Assembly: GCA_950022655.1 (NCBI GenBank)
Contig: OX465590.1
Location: 39,798,218-39,862,217 of the forward strand
Source of the DNA: Alentia gelatinosa
Taxonomy: Eukaryota; Annelida; Polychaeta; Phyllodocida; Polynoidae
Length of the DNA: 64,000 nt
Direction: 5' to 3'
Below are positions 52,635 to 63,026 of the stretch, in pieces (the stretch's first letter is position 1; the number at the start of each line of letters is the position of its first letter). The notes beneath the pieces are model-generated. The model saw only the letters and a list, made by a program, of their open reading frames with translations. It made no database searches and was not told the DNA's origin. Position numbers and translations under genes: made by a program.

Positions 52635-52828
52635 TAAGATGCAGAGAAGATCCTTCTAGAGAAGCTAGAAACGCGGCATTCAAAATGGTGATAGTCAAGC
52701 AACCAGAGGAAGACAGAATATGGTCGCTAATTGGCCTGCCTTGACAGTGGTCGACATTATATCTTAGAGGAAGTGTTTAAAGGCGGTGTGGTTGGAAAAC
52801 TCAAAGTCGAAGCGTAATAAGAGAAAAC

Positions 52829-53060
52829 GTAGTTAGTGAGCCCGTAGCGATTGCAGTTCGAGGTCTTTTGTCTCATTAAATATGTCCCAACGCCAGAGGC
52901 AGAGGCACGTATCTTATGGGATAAAAGACCAAGAACGGAATCACTACAGGTTCACTCGTTCTTCGTTTTCTTATCATTATACACCTAAAACATGAATAAA
53001 TGTCATTATATGTACTTGCGAAGTACACTTCAGACACATTGTGCCACAAAATGACATGGT
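52829..53060 (-). mobile_element. Hairpin-superfamily element, TTATACACC subtype
   Basis: Hairpin AGAAAACGTAGTTAGTGAGC...TCGAGGTCTTTTGTCTCATT against ATGGGATAAAAGACCAAGAAC...ACTCGTTCTTCGTTTTC, tip AACGCCAGAGGCAGAGGCA. Then TTATCATTATACACCTA and GTACTTGCGAAGTACAC. It provides the uninterrupted reference for the nested insertion at 20254. Confidence 0.82.
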
Positions 53061-53418
53061 GAAACCCATATTATTTTCCTGAGACTTTCACAGGCTATAA
53101 CAAATGTGTAGTACTATTCATTCGGATATTAAATACTATAGGTCACCGTCCTTATTTTTGAAAACTATAGTTTTCAGTACATTTCCTACATAATCAGGCA
53201 AATGTAAATAGTCTGTTTTTACCGATCGGGTTAAGTCAAACTAGACAAAGTTTAAAGATATATTCATTTGGTATAAGAGCATATTGTATCGCAAGGAACC
53301 AATATGAATGGATAAATATGAATATAAAAAATCACCGGGTGGTGCCACTGCAATTTGTAGGACATGCCTTTAAACATCTGTTCATACTCTTTCTATAACC
53401 AAGTTTCACATCCTTTTT
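53061..53418. other. AT-rich, contains repeat shared with 38890-39090
   Basis: AAAAAATCACCGGGTGGTGC and TTGTAGGACATGCCTTTAA at 53325-53372 match the earlier locus. No gene. Confidence 0.5.
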
Positions 53419-53780
53419 TAGAGCGTGCTTGCAAGCACTAAATACATCATCTAGAGGTTAGAGTCTGGGTTAGAGTGGTCACATTGAACTTCAGTTTGCT
53501 TCCAGAAAACTATACCTTTAATATCTACATGCTCTTTACTGTGATAGTGAGAACAGAGCAGGGAGCCAGTGTCTCAGGGTGTTAGAGGTGTGCCCAGCTG
53601 ACCATGACCAATCACTAGAGACTGAAATACCTCATTAACCCACTGTTGCTTGATTTGGTTTGATCCTAGACTCAGGCAGTTAGAGAAATGACAAGTTAAC
53701 TGGGTGCAGGTGGATTACAGAAAACTATCCATAGGCTAAATCTGACTCAAGCCTTTTAACTACATGTATTATTCATTTAA
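53419..53780 (+). repeat. Dispersed repeat with GCCAGTGTCTCAG and CCATGACCAATCACT words, copy 1
   Basis: GAGCGTGCTTGCAAGCACT, GAGCCAGTGTCTCAGGGTGT, GTGCCCAGCTGACCATGACC, AATCACTAGAGACTGAAATA and GGATTACAGAAAACTATC line up with 56745-57160. A third, weaker copy is at 60470-60660. Confidence 0.7.
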
Positions 53781-53840
53781 CATTGCATGCTCATTCATCT
53801 GTGATGAACAAACTTTTGCCTCCTTGTTATTTCTGATTAC

Positions 53841-53903
53841 AGCGAGGACCAAGCTTAGTGGCTAAGTGGTAGGGGTGTTCACCTCAAGCATGGGAGATCT
53901 GGG
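53841..53903 (+). repeat. tRNA-like head of a SINE, split by a later insertion
   Basis: AGCTTAGTGGCTAAGTGGTA carries an A-box-like TGGCTAAGTGG and continues as GTTCACCTCAAGCATGGGAG-ATCTGGG. The expected B box is missing here but present at 55076, so the tRNA-like region appears interrupted between positions 53903 and 55076. Confidence 0.5.
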
Positions 53904-55075
53904 CACCATTCAACAAGTTTTGGTCCTAGCGTAAGAATCATCCTAGGATTAGACTAGAAATCCAAGACATATCTTAAACGGGATTCACACGGTGGGATTC
54001 ATGTACCTCACAGGCCGTTTGTCTGAGACAAATCCTGTTGAGATTCGGTACTGGAACACAATCTCCTCGTGTGAATGACAGGCTTTCATTTTGCTGAGAC
54101 AACTTTTTTCTCTTGCAATTGTCGGCGACAATCGCCCCTAACAAGGAACAGAATCTCATGAGATTTTGACTTTAAACAGGTTTAAAATTTAGAGGGACAT
54201 TTTGGTGAGACAAATGTATTTCACACGTTCTCCCCCAATCTGTGAGTCTCAGCGGTCTCAAATAACACCTATTCACACGGGGAAGTACCCTGAGTCGGCG
54301 ACTGTGTACCCTGTGTACCCTGTGTACTCTGTGTAGGGGTGTAGGGGTGAGACTATGTACCTGTTAAATCTTCTCATGTGAATTGAATCCGCCATGTTCC
54401 CCTGAGACTGTAGAACACCCCAATCTGTGAAACTTTGTTCCCAGTTGGAAATAGTAGCCGACTGGTGCAAAGGTGTGAAGTACACCAGTCTCAGGTCCAT
54501 TTGTCCCACCGTGTGAATCCCATTTTAGGATGAAAGACCTTTCCCATTTAACAAGTGGTGTCCTCCGCGGGGTGTGAAATCTTGTATAATCAGTCTCCTA
54601 GGACTGGATTCGGTCTTGGGCTAAGACAAAACAGCCTGTAAGACAGGGACCCCTATGGAAGAGAGTTCCTAAGAACTACAGGTAGTGCCACATTAAGGGG
54701 GGTTGTGGAAACTAATTTCATTATTTTCAATTATCAATGAATTTAACTAATTTCCCCTCTAACACTGCCGATTTGTATTACATACCATAATGTACATGTT
54801 GCCTGTAGTTAAATTGATACATGAGGTTGTCCTCTGTGAATTTGAATCATCTAAGACACCTATATAGGTGTCCACATCTAGGACCCTTTTGGGTATGTGG
54901 AGGACAGTTTTTAAGATGTGGGTCAAACTTGTTAAACACTTTTTGACAATCTTGCTAATACCCTGGGCTAAGACAGTCCCCCGCTAAGATTGTCTTAATA
55001 GTTAAACGCAAACCGTCCTAGGACCTCTCTTACAGGCATAACTCTCCTAGGACCACATTATTAATCTCCCCCCAG
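53904..55075. mobile_element. Probable MITE interrupting the SINE, itself carrying a nested MITE
   Basis: Ends are imperfectly inverted: CTGGGCACCATTCAACAAGT...TGGTCCTAG on the left, CTAGGACCACATTATTAAT...CCCAG on the right (read inverse: TGGTCCTAG). GGTCCTAGG-type words and GTCTTA/TAAGAC words recur inside. Exact ends are uncertain because both flanks carry G or C runs. Confidence 0.5.
53980..54521. mobile_element. MITE with GGGATTCACACGGTGGGA ends (nested)
   Basis: 542 bp with inverted ends GGGATTCACACGGTGGGA and TCCCACCGTGTGAATCCC. The interior includes TGTCTGAGACAAATCCTGTT, AACACAATCTCCTCGTGTGA and a GTGTACCCTGTGTACCCTG short tandem. Part of the family also occurs at 17579-17720. Confidence 0.82.
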
Positions 55076-55250
55076 GGGTTCAAACCCCAGCCGGGTCATA
55101 CCAAAGACTTACACAAAAATGGTACCCACTGCCCATTCGCCATTAGAATGAGGAGTAGGGGGCTAGGGCCTGAGTGGAAAGGAAATATGGCTATAAAGCC
55201 GAATTCGGTGATTGTGTACACACAATATTCCCTTAATGAAAATAACTAAA
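55076..55250 (+). repeat. SINE body with B box
   Basis: GGGTTCAAACCCC is a good RNA polymerase III B box. It continues GGGTCATACCAAAGACTT, AAAATGGTACCCACTGCC and TTAGAATGAGGAGTAGGGGG, a tRNA-unrelated SINE body of a kind I associate with marine invertebrate SINEs, ending near ATTCCCTTAATGA. Confidence 0.6.
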
Positions 55251-55690
55251 AAGGACCTAAAAATCTATATTCTGTAGGATTCTGTCTTTTTGAAGCTCTC
55301 TTAAGAAAGTGATATATTGACAGAACACCTCACACCAGAATGAAAAAGCTGAATGGCTACCAAGTCTTAAATAGGCACAATGACATCTTTTCACCAGACT
55401 GCGTTCTAACCTCCACAGTCAATATGTGAGCATCAGAAAACGGAGGCATGTGTCAATAACAGGTGACAAGGAAGGTTGATGGAGAAATTTGAATTTCCCG
55501 CCATTTCTGTATTGACCATGGCGCCCCCTTGGGATGCCTCCGCGAAGCAATCAGGGAGGTACCTGACAATCTGGCGGCTACAGCTCTCCACAAAGACTCC
55601 AGTAATTGGCAGACATGGCGGACGGTACGTGACAGAATAGGATCAATTGTAACTCTCAACTGACTAACTACTGCCGAGGTATAAAGTGAG
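55251..55690. other. No gene seen
   Basis: Ordinary sequence; a 68-codon frame on the minus strand at 55453-55659 shows no motif. Confidence 0.4.
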
Positions 55691-55929
55691 GCGGAGACGT
55701 TTGTGTAGTGAATACTTGGACTGGATGGAGACGTTCGTGTAGTGAATACCTAGTTGGGGTCCATGGAAGTCGGGTATTGGACATTGTCAGACGACTCCGG
55801 GTATTGTTGCGCTGGTTCCACAAGAGCCCTATTAAGTATAACCGATTACCGCCGGCAATCAGCACTCCCACATCGCCTGTTCCCGGCAGGTACCCCTCAA
55901 AATTCCAAGCACCACAAGAGACAAGCGCC

Positions 55930-56235
55930 GATGTGGCCGGAAGACGCCGAGAGGCGAACCTCTAGCGTCTCTACCAATGACGTCACAGAGACGCTGACAA
56001 CTTCCGGTGCTGGCTGACAGAGTAATTAGGGCATCTGTCAGACGCCGGCGAGATCTCGTCAGACGTCGCGAGATCTCGTTATGATGAACAATCGATGCCG
56101 GCGTGGCCCTTCAGATAGAGGTAACAGGCCGGGTACCATCGAGACCCAGCTCTACTAACGACCGGGGAGACGCCGACAAGAACTCTCCAGTGCCGGAGGG
56201 AGAAACCAGAGAAAATCAGGTAATTGGAGGATAAT
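55930..56235. promoter_or_regulatory. CpG-rich promoter-like block with consensus CRE
   Basis: A perfect CRE palindrome TGACGTCA lies at 55978-55985, between ETS-like GCCGGAAG (about 55937) and ACTTCCGG (about 56000). GCGAGATCTCGTCAGACGTC and CGCGAGATCTCG (56047-56080) add CpG-rich palindromes. ATCAG|GTAATT near 56218 is a possible plus-strand donor. CpG density here is much higher than in the rest of the window outside the PRRT exon. A TSS is plausible; no coding exon is assigned. Confidence 0.4.
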
Positions 56236-56536
56236 TCAATAGTGGAAAGTGTGGCACCGAGATATAAGGCTGCGATTGGGCGCCGTGTGCCAGTACGCCA
56301 CTGGGAAAAAAGTACGAGGACAACGAGGGAAAATTAGTGTTAACTGGTTTACCGCACGGGTCACGTATGGAAAAGCGCGGGAAAAAATGTCGTCTGCGGA
56401 ACGAGTAATAGATAGAGAGGCTGAGAACAATGATGACTGTTACCTGTTACCTGCCCAGAATACTGATTCATTTCACTGTTATGTTACCTGACAAATGGCC
56501 GCTCAGTTATTAAAATATTGTGAGATGGTGTGCTCT

Positions 56537-56538
<2 letters not shown>

Positions 56539-56600
<62 letters not shown>

Positions 56601-56678
56601 GGTAGAGAGAGAGACCTAACGAATGGGAACTCAGGTTTTACAGCCTGCTTGTACGCACTATCTACGGTGCTCAACGGT

Positions 56679-56727
<49 letters not shown>

Positions 56728-56890
56728 AACAAATGGCAGCTCAGGTGTCAGAGCATGCTTGCACGCACTATCTTCGGTGCTTAAAAGTTATAGAGAGAGA
56801 AAGAGAGAGAGAGAGAGACCTAACAAATGACAGCTCAGGTGTCAGAGCATGCTTGCACGAGCTATCTTCGGTGCTTAAAGGTTAAAGCGA
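56539..56890 (+). repeat. Compound (GA)n microsatellite plus 70-bp minisatellite
   Basis: Three units, each a GA run followed by CCTAACAAATGGCAGCTCAG, a GAGCATGCTTGCACGCACTA block and TCTTCGGTGCTTAAAAGTTA. Units start at about 56539, 56690 and 56790. The first GA run is over 50 bp and ends in a G tract. Arginine-glutamate frames across it are artefacts. Confidence 0.85.
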
Positions 56891-57175
56891 CCACATGGAC
56901 TCTAAGCTTACTACCCAAAACTATCCCTTCACCATCTGCATGCCATTCACTGTGATATTGGAAAAAGAGCAGAGGCCAGTGTCTCAGAGTCTTGGAGGCA
57001 TGCCCAGCTGCCCATGACCAATCACTTGAGACCAAAATAACTCAAGACGCACAGGTGCTTGAGGTGTTTGGATCCTCTGGAGAGATTTACAGTTGCAGAA
57101 AGGGCAAGTTGAATAGATGCAAGTGGGTTACAGAAAACGATCAATAAACTGAATACATCAAAACCATTTAATTGG
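56891..57175 (+). repeat. Dispersed repeat with GCCAGTGTCTCAG words, copy 2
   Basis: AGGCCAGTGTCTCAGAGTCT, GCATGCCCAGCTGCCCATGA and CCAATCACTTGAGACC match copy 1 at 53419. The 70-bp minisatellite unit before it equals the start of copy 1, so the minisatellite grew from this repeat's own 5-prime end plus a GA tract. Confidence 0.72.
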
Positions 57176-57256
57176 TATTAATCTAGAATTCCAAGGTCAT
57201 TCTAAGATGAACATACCATTTCCTCCTATTTCACATATCGTGAGATAATGTGTTGT

Positions 57257-57287
57257 GAAGAGAGAGAGAGAGAGTGAGATAGAGAGT

Positions 57288-57324
<37 letters not shown>

Positions 57325-57345
57325 GGAGAGAGAGAGAGGGAGGTA
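57257..57345. repeat. (GA)n microsatellite
   Basis: About 90 bp of GA with a few interruptions, preceded by TGTGAAGAGAGAG as at 56530. Confidence 0.9.
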
Positions 57346-57850
57346 AGAATAGAATACGTTTATGAAAAAAACTGGACTTTTTTTCCAGACCTTTCCTTCT
57401 ATATGAAAATGTCTTATCTATAAGTATCTAAAACAGGTCAAGTTCTCCAATCGATTCCTCCAAAACGGGTCGAGTTCTCCTGTCAACTACGGGTCGAGTT
57501 CGTTTCGGGTCGAGTTCTCCAGTAACCATTCACAGTAAATGTCTTTTTATAGACTGATGTCAGAGAGAGGCTATTCACAGTATTGACTCCTCTCGCTGGT
57601 TACCCTCGAGAAGAATATATTTTCTATAATTGCTTACGGGGAACCAGCAGGTGCTCATTAGGTGGAAGCCCCTGAAGAGAACCTCGGCAATTAGCGCCAA
57701 ATTATTCTGGTCGCCTTCCCATATGCGCCCAATTCTACGTCCCATTCCATCCGATGTAACACTGTATAAATCTCACATTTATAGCAATATCATATTCCTG
57801 CACATTGTGTGGCTGTAGATGTTTCTACAATGTAGATTCGGAATCAACTC
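57346..57850. other. No gene seen
   Basis: CGGGTCGAGTTC recurs three times at 57475-57510 (a short tandem). Otherwise unremarkable. Confidence 0.45.
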
Positions 57851-58222
57851 TTATTATCCATCGTATAGAAAGTCCCCATTGAAAATGTATGGGGACTCAG
57901 TAAACCACGATCCATTGTATAAAAACTGTCAGATATCATAACTGTGGTATACGGATTCAAACCTGTGGTATACGGCCTCAAAACCATGGTATACGGGAAA
58001 AATAGTCCCTTTTGTTATAGAGCAAAGAAATAGTCCCTATTGTTATACCATTTAATATATCGCAAATACTGGTTTTAATTCATTCAAAAAGATGGATAAT
58101 AAATACAACAAACGATGATTTTGTGGATAGGCGGCTCTGTAAACCACTTACGTGTATTACTACGCGTCAACCTCTCGTGGTTTACGGCCGCCTGTCAACA
58201 AAACCATCGATTATTGTCTATG
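57851..58222 (+). mobile_element. Hairpin-superfamily element, GGTATACGG subtype
   Basis: TTATTATCCATCGTATAGAA, uninterrupted GTGGTATACGGATTCAAACC (the reference for the nested insertion at 26432), hairpin GGCGGCTCTGTAAACC/GGTTTACGGCCGCC with a shortened left tip side. Confidence 0.85.
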
Positions 58223-58694
58223 AATGCAATTCAACACCGGTTCTACTAGCATTTATTGTTGGTTTAGATGGCTTGTAGGCATCTTATGATGAAAGAAGCA
58301 GAATAATACCCAATGATATTTCCAGGATGCAATTTGTTTTTGCCATCTCCAAACAGGTTTACAAGTTATGAATAGCCTACAGGTAATATGAATAATGGTT
58401 TAAGGTAAAGAATAATATATCAATGTTACCTAAAGTGGGAAATAGGGCCGGGACCTTGACAAGGTTCATTATTTGCCATGAACAATTTCATTTGTGTGCA
58501 TACACAAAATAAAACCCACATATTTCAATTTTAATAATATAAGGAAATTGTATTCCTGTGCACGTAATATTAATTCACAAAATCCGTTTTCGTTGAATGT
58601 TTAAAACGAGGCCTTAAGACGAGGTTTAACGCGTTCGGAGATACGGTTGGGGTGAGATCTCAGTCATGAGTCTAACACAGTATTATATACCTGT
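58223..58694. other. No gene seen; AT-rich
   Basis: Nothing recognised. Confidence 0.4.
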
Positions 58695-58985
58695 TGATGT
58701 ATAACCTACACATACTGCCTGGTGCTACCCATGACGTATATTTGGCCGTACGTCACACTGTGACGTACGGTGTATGACATCAAGTAACTAGCTAATTCTA
58801 GGTATATTTCTAGGTATATAATAATACGAAAACGGGCTGACTGTCTTAGTACTTCAAAATACTTGGTAAAATTATCAGAAACATCCCTCTACCTTCGGCA
58901 TCGGGATGTTTCTGATCAATAATTTCACCGCGTATTTTGTGATGTACAAAGCCAGTAAGCCAGTTTCCGTATACTCTCTGGATAT
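58695..58985 (+). mobile_element. Hairpin-superfamily element, AGGTATATAA subtype
   Basis: ACCTGTTGATGTATAACCTA, GACGTATATTTGGCCGTACG, CACACTGTGACGTACGG, then GGTATATAATAATACGAAAA. The hairpin CTGACTGTCTTAGTACTTC...AAATTATCAGAAACATCCC pairs with GGGATGTTTCTGATCAATAA, tip CTCTACCTTCGGCATC. Confidence 0.8.
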
Positions 58986-59499
58986 TTATATGAGGTGGCA
59001 TCGGACATATAGTCCCCCAAGACGAATATGATCAAGAAGTTTCAGTCGTAGCGTAGTGGTGCACCAACAGGTCTTTGTTTTGAATTCATTAATGGTCATC
59101 CATTCTGATCCACAGCAATCCGATATTTCATTAATTCTGCATTGCAGATCAATAGAAACCTGGTTCTGGCACCATTCACCAACGTATACCACTTGGCCGT
59201 CAGTATCCAGGGGGCCGCTTATTATCTGAAGGGATTCTCCTAGGACTGTCATCGGACGGTCTAGCGTAACGGCAAGCTTGTGGTGACTGCAGATCGTCTG
59301 ATTATGTCATATTATTACCCACCTAGAACGGAGTCTCCATACTAAGCCTATGGAGCTTACAGATCGCTACTAAGTAGAATACGGACCTCCGGAATTTCCT
59401 AGGAGAATACGGCTTTTTCGGCACCTAACGGGCGTTATAGGAACTAATTTATATAAACAAAGCATGGCGCTAGGGTCGAATTTCTAATAATATACGATG
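58986..59499. other. No gene; small MITE relic
   Basis: GTGGTGACTGCAGATCGTCT at 59280 belongs to the GGCGTTTACACTAGACGA family. An 88-codon minus-strand frame at 58986-59252 has no family I recognise. Confidence 0.4.
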
Positions 59500-59675
59500 G
59501 CTGTGGCCCATTAGATTGTAGGTCAACTCTCGACTGAAGAAGCATTCCAAGGTGCTGGAAAATATCATGTAAGGAGGTCAGGGTCAAGGTCGGGGTTTGC
59601 TGCGAATGCAGTCATTGGCTACTGGGTCTACTCTATTCCTTATATGGACTTAGTGTAATGGGACAACTCCATGGT
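59500..59675 (+). repeat. Dispersed repeat with AGGAGGTCAGGGTCAAGGTC core, copy 3
   Basis: GTAGGTCAACTCTCGACTGA, GTAAGGAGGTCAGGGTCAAG, CGAATGCAGTCATTGGCTAC and GGGACAACTCCATGGTGG; same order as 31770-31955. Confidence 0.72.
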
Positions 59676-59719
59676 GGTTGGCTTGGCGATCTACAGCCTC
59701 CACCTTTTAATTGTCCAGT

Positions 59720-60090
59720 GTAAGGCCTGGCGTCCACCTACTACGATAGAAATTTGCACCTCCTGACGACCTTCTGCAGTAAAAAGATAGAAATTGTCAT
59801 GTAAAGGCTAAGTGTGTGGCGACTGCAGATCGTCTGATTACATCAGATTACTCAATGCGGCACCACCTCAAGACTATTGGTTATGCTCTGATGCCCGTGA
59901 TTAGTCGTCAAAGATAGGCGGCGATTTTGTGAAAACTTTTAGTCGTCAGTGTAAACCCTTGGGTACATTTTGAAGTTGATGACTTTTATGGGGACATTGC
60001 CACCACCTGACGACTATTATGGTTGAGATTGATTATGGTTTGATGGTTTACAGTCATCACTTTTTTACTCGTCCAATATGAACGCGGGGA
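59720..60090. repeat. Chimera: end of the GGCGTCCACC MITE fused to the GGCGTTTACACTAGACGA family
   Basis: TAAGGCCTGGCGTCCACCTA to GATAGAAATT is the end of the 288-bp TA-flanked MITE. At about 59752 it switches to CACCTCCTGACGACCTTCTG, the other family. The two families share GATAGAAAT at the join. The remainder is a rearranged relic of the second family. Confidence 0.62.
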
Positions 60091-60149
60091 TACACTGCAT
60101 AGATTAGGGAGAGCTTGTAGAGACTTTGTGTGTGCTTCACACGCGGACC

Positions 60150-60450
60150 AGGGACCTGTTTCAGTAGTTTCGTGACATGTCTAGATGGCGTCTGTGACAC
60201 CATACGGACAGGTCACAAGATTGCAATCGATGACACAACGAGTTTCACTCACTTCTCGTAGGAATTAAACAATGACACTTTAACATGAGTAGGGGATACA
60301 TCTAATCTATAATCGTTCCAAATATGAAGAAGATTGGCCACTTCGCTCTTCTGATATTTGCTAGTCTTTTTCCGCTGTTGCTTATACTGTTGGTGTCGAT
60401 GTTGATGTCTGTCTAGGCCTAATGTCACGAGACTACTGAAACAGGTCCCT
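60150..60450. mobile_element. MITE with AGGGACCTGTTTCAGTAGTT ends
   Basis: 301 bp. AGGGACCTGTTTCAGTAGTT-TCGTGACAT is matched by ATGTCACGAGACTACTGAAA-CAGGTCCCT: about 28 bp of inverted repeat with two mismatches. A single copy in this window. Target duplication not evident. Confidence 0.83.
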
Positions 60451-60459
60451 GATAGCCCT

Positions 60460-60680
60460 GTGGCATTGGCAAGGTGTAGAGGGCCAGTACGTCTTGGGGT
60501 AGAAATGCCTAGCTCACCTTAACCAATAACTTCAGACAAAGGTATCTTGTTGACGCACTGGTGCTTCACATATTTGGACCTATGTAGGCATGTGCTGGTT
60601 AGCTGGGCCCCAAGTAAGTTCAAACACCTGGCCCACTGACAGGATAAAACCCAAAACTTTTAATTGTTCTCCTTAAAGGG
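60460..60680 (+). repeat. Dispersed repeat copy 3, diverged
   Basis: AAATGCCTAGCTCACCTTAA, CCAATAACTTCAGAC and GCACTGGTGCTTCACATATT correspond loosely to 53580-53680 and 57000-57070. Confidence 0.4.
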
Positions 60681-61329
60681 TTGGTTCCACTTGACCGACG
60701 GTAGCCGATTTCGTAGGCAGACAATCGCCGATAATTATCGGATGCCCTAGAATTTCTCAAATCTTTGAAAATGGTCAATTATTAAACTATTATTGTCAGA
60801 ATTAAATAAATTACAATAGGTGAGCTTCCTCTTAAGGGCCCAGGTACAATTGATCGGGTGAGAAATCGGCCTGGTGGAGCACCCCCTTTACAATTCCCTG
60901 CTCGTTCATCAAGGATGTGCACACTATTTGTTCCTAGTGTTTGTTTTGGTTGCACCACTAATGCCTACCTTCATTATAACTTCCAAGAAAGACCGCCGAG
61001 CAAGAAAAGGGCGTCAAAACAGAAGCTGACAGAGCCATGCTTTCCACTTGAAGAGAAAAAATGAACTATTCTGACTCCACCCACTTAGATGTCATTCACA
61101 TGGACTTAAAATCAACGCCCAGGGTCAATGACACCTGAAAGCAAACATGTAAAAACTATAACACGGACTGCCAGAAAAAAAAACCGCATCTGCAATTGAC
61201 AAGCACGAATGAGGCTCGAATTCCTTCCCTTACTTTTTATTGCGACCGGATTTCTCGGGAATATATTATTTACGTGCTGAATGAATTAAGTGTCGAGTTT
61301 GTCAGGTGCATTCTACTTGGTTGTAATAC
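60681..61329. other. No gene seen
   Basis: A 69-codon plus-strand frame at 60858-61064 has no recognised motif. Confidence 0.4.
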
Positions 61330-61680
61330 CACGGTCGGTCGTTGCTCCTGCTTTTATGGTATAGTTGGCTTTAATAGGATGGCAAATTTGTTTTTATGAT
61401 AACTTTAACGATAAACACAAAAAGCTAAAAAGTATTGCTCTCATAATATCAGATCATTTATGTGGTATCGCTAATTTTTACAATGTGATTGGCATACAGC
61501 AATTACACGGGAGCATATTGAATGAGACAGGGGAAGATTCATTAGGTTTTAATTGTACATAGATGGCGCGACAGTTAAAATTAGACTGACATCTCATGGT
61601 GTGGATCGTTATTCACTGTACTACCACAACCCTTCGTTTTTGAGAGTATCAGACTAGGCCATGTCTTACCAAATAGCTTG
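61330..61680. repeat. Dispersed repeat shared with 15700-16290
   Basis: GTTGCTCCTGC, ATAACTTTAACGATAA, GTATTGCTCTCATAATATCA, GGAGCATATTGAATGAGACA and AGATGGCGCGACAGTTAAAA align in order with the earlier copy. Confidence 0.5.
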
Positions 61681-62093
61681 AAGTGATGCATTTTTGATTT
61701 AAAATTCAAGTCAAGTACAGTTTTGGTCGTTTTCTGTCTTATTCCTCATCTTTGTTACTTTCATGTCACCCTATACACCGTTTGTATTAAGCTATATCAA
61801 CATGGGTGAGAATCGTTTCAGTTGTATCCTATGTAAATACTGTATGATGAATGTATAGAATACCTATTTCAAAAACAGAAGACATTTTATACTGACGACC
61901 TGTCCTTCAATAAAAAATATTTGTGCAGGTGGACGGCAGTTTAAAGCGCTGAATTAGGGGCTAATTTGATATCCAAGTGTTGTTTTTTATTATTCAATGA
62001 AAAGTTTCACGACTTACAAACTTAACCGATCAGGGGTGATCTTCCACTTTGGAGTGTTGGTTAATTCGTGGGTGTACCAGGGACTTGGCAACA
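61681..62093. other. No gene seen
   Basis: AT-rich spacer. Confidence 0.4.
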
Positions 62094-62271
62094 GGGGCCT
62101 GTTTAATAATCTAAGCTAGTACATGTAGACCCTGTTTTGTATGTGGGTCAACTTAAGTCAATACTTATAGGCTGTCTTAACGAACAAACCTAAATCTCAT
62201 TAAATGATAACCCTTGTACAAGGTACAAAAAGAGATCTTCATATACGAGCCTAGATTATCAAACAGGCCCC
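62094..62271. mobile_element. Short MITE with GGGGCCTGTTTAATAATCTA ends
   Basis: 178 bp. GGGGCCTGTTTAATAATCTA-AGCT at the left and AGCCTAGATTATCAAACAGG-CCCC at the right. The interior has TGTAGACCC and GGGTCAAC. A relic of the right end is at 5808. Confidence 0.82.
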
Positions 62272-62681
62272 AGTGTGCTTGTTGCGATGAAGGGTGGACG
62301 AATCTAGGAGATTTTGAGCCTTAAAAAATGGGTAGGTCCTATCATACTAATAATTGTCCACACATAGTGTTTGTTGGTTCATCTTTAATCAGTTATCACT
62401 TCTTATGCCAATGTATACACTCCAACATATTCATCTTACTTTACGGATGCCATCTTCAACACCGCATTGTAGTTACACATTTTGACTGTAAATAAATCGT
62501 GAAAAAATAATAGTAACTCGATGTTAATACCAATAAGAACACTAATGTTGTTGTAGTGAAGTATTGACAAAAATACCAAGGGTGATTTAAAAGCCACAAT
62601 TCACAATGGCTGTTGATACACGCTTTTGGAGATGGTCAACCATAGCAAAGGTGCCCCATGGCATGAGCATACGCGTGATAC
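62272..62681. other. No gene seen
   Basis: TATTGACAAAAATACCAAGG at 62563 is a small relic of the hairpin superfamily's first module. Confidence 0.4.
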
Positions 62682-62820
62682 CCGGCGTTTACACTAGACG
62701 ATTCTGGCCGGCGATTCTTGCATTTTGCATCTCCTGACGACTTTCAGCAATAAAATGATAGAAATCGTCTAGTGTAAACGCCAAGCGTGTGGCGACTGCA
62801 GCTCGTCTGGTTACATCAGA
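62682..62820. mobile_element. Short GGCGTTTACACTAGACGA MITE
   Basis: CCCGGCGTTTACACTAGACG and ATCGTCTAGTGTAAACGCC lie only about 90 bp apart, followed by GTGTGGCGACTGCAGCTCGT. A compact or internally deleted form; it abuts a hairpin-superfamily element. Confidence 0.75.
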
Positions 62821-62821
62821 T

Positions 62822-63026
62822 ATCACATAGCATTCAAACGAGTTGGAGAACGACTTCTTTGACCAAAACAAGTTGCTTTCTGTATTTATCTCACCCCTGT
62901 ACACACTAAAAGAATGGACGTCGCACAGGATATAGACCATGGAGAACGGACTGCAGTACTCATAGGGGCATGGAGAACGAGTTCCCAATGTTAAGCCTAT
63001 GGCCATTTATTCCAGGGGTGAGATAA
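62822..63026 (-). mobile_element. Hairpin-superfamily element, GGAGAACGA subtype, one arm missing
   Basis: ATATCACATAGCATTCAAAC, arm GAGTTGGAGAACGACTTC, CAAGTTGCTTTCTGTATTT. Then the clearest first module of this subtype: TTATCTCACCCCTGTACACA, ATGGAGAACGAGTTCCCAAT, GTTAAGCCTATGGCC, ending CAGGGGTGAGATAA. The left half of the hairpin is missing beside the MITE at 62682. Confidence 0.8.

Noticed and set aside
53841..53903. Functional tRNA gene
   Set aside because: Only an A-box-like half is present; no acceptor pairing or anticodon arm could be built, and the B box lies 1.17 kb away in a SINE.
56520..56729. Arg-Glu repeat frame
   Set aside because: Translation of a (GA)n microsatellite.
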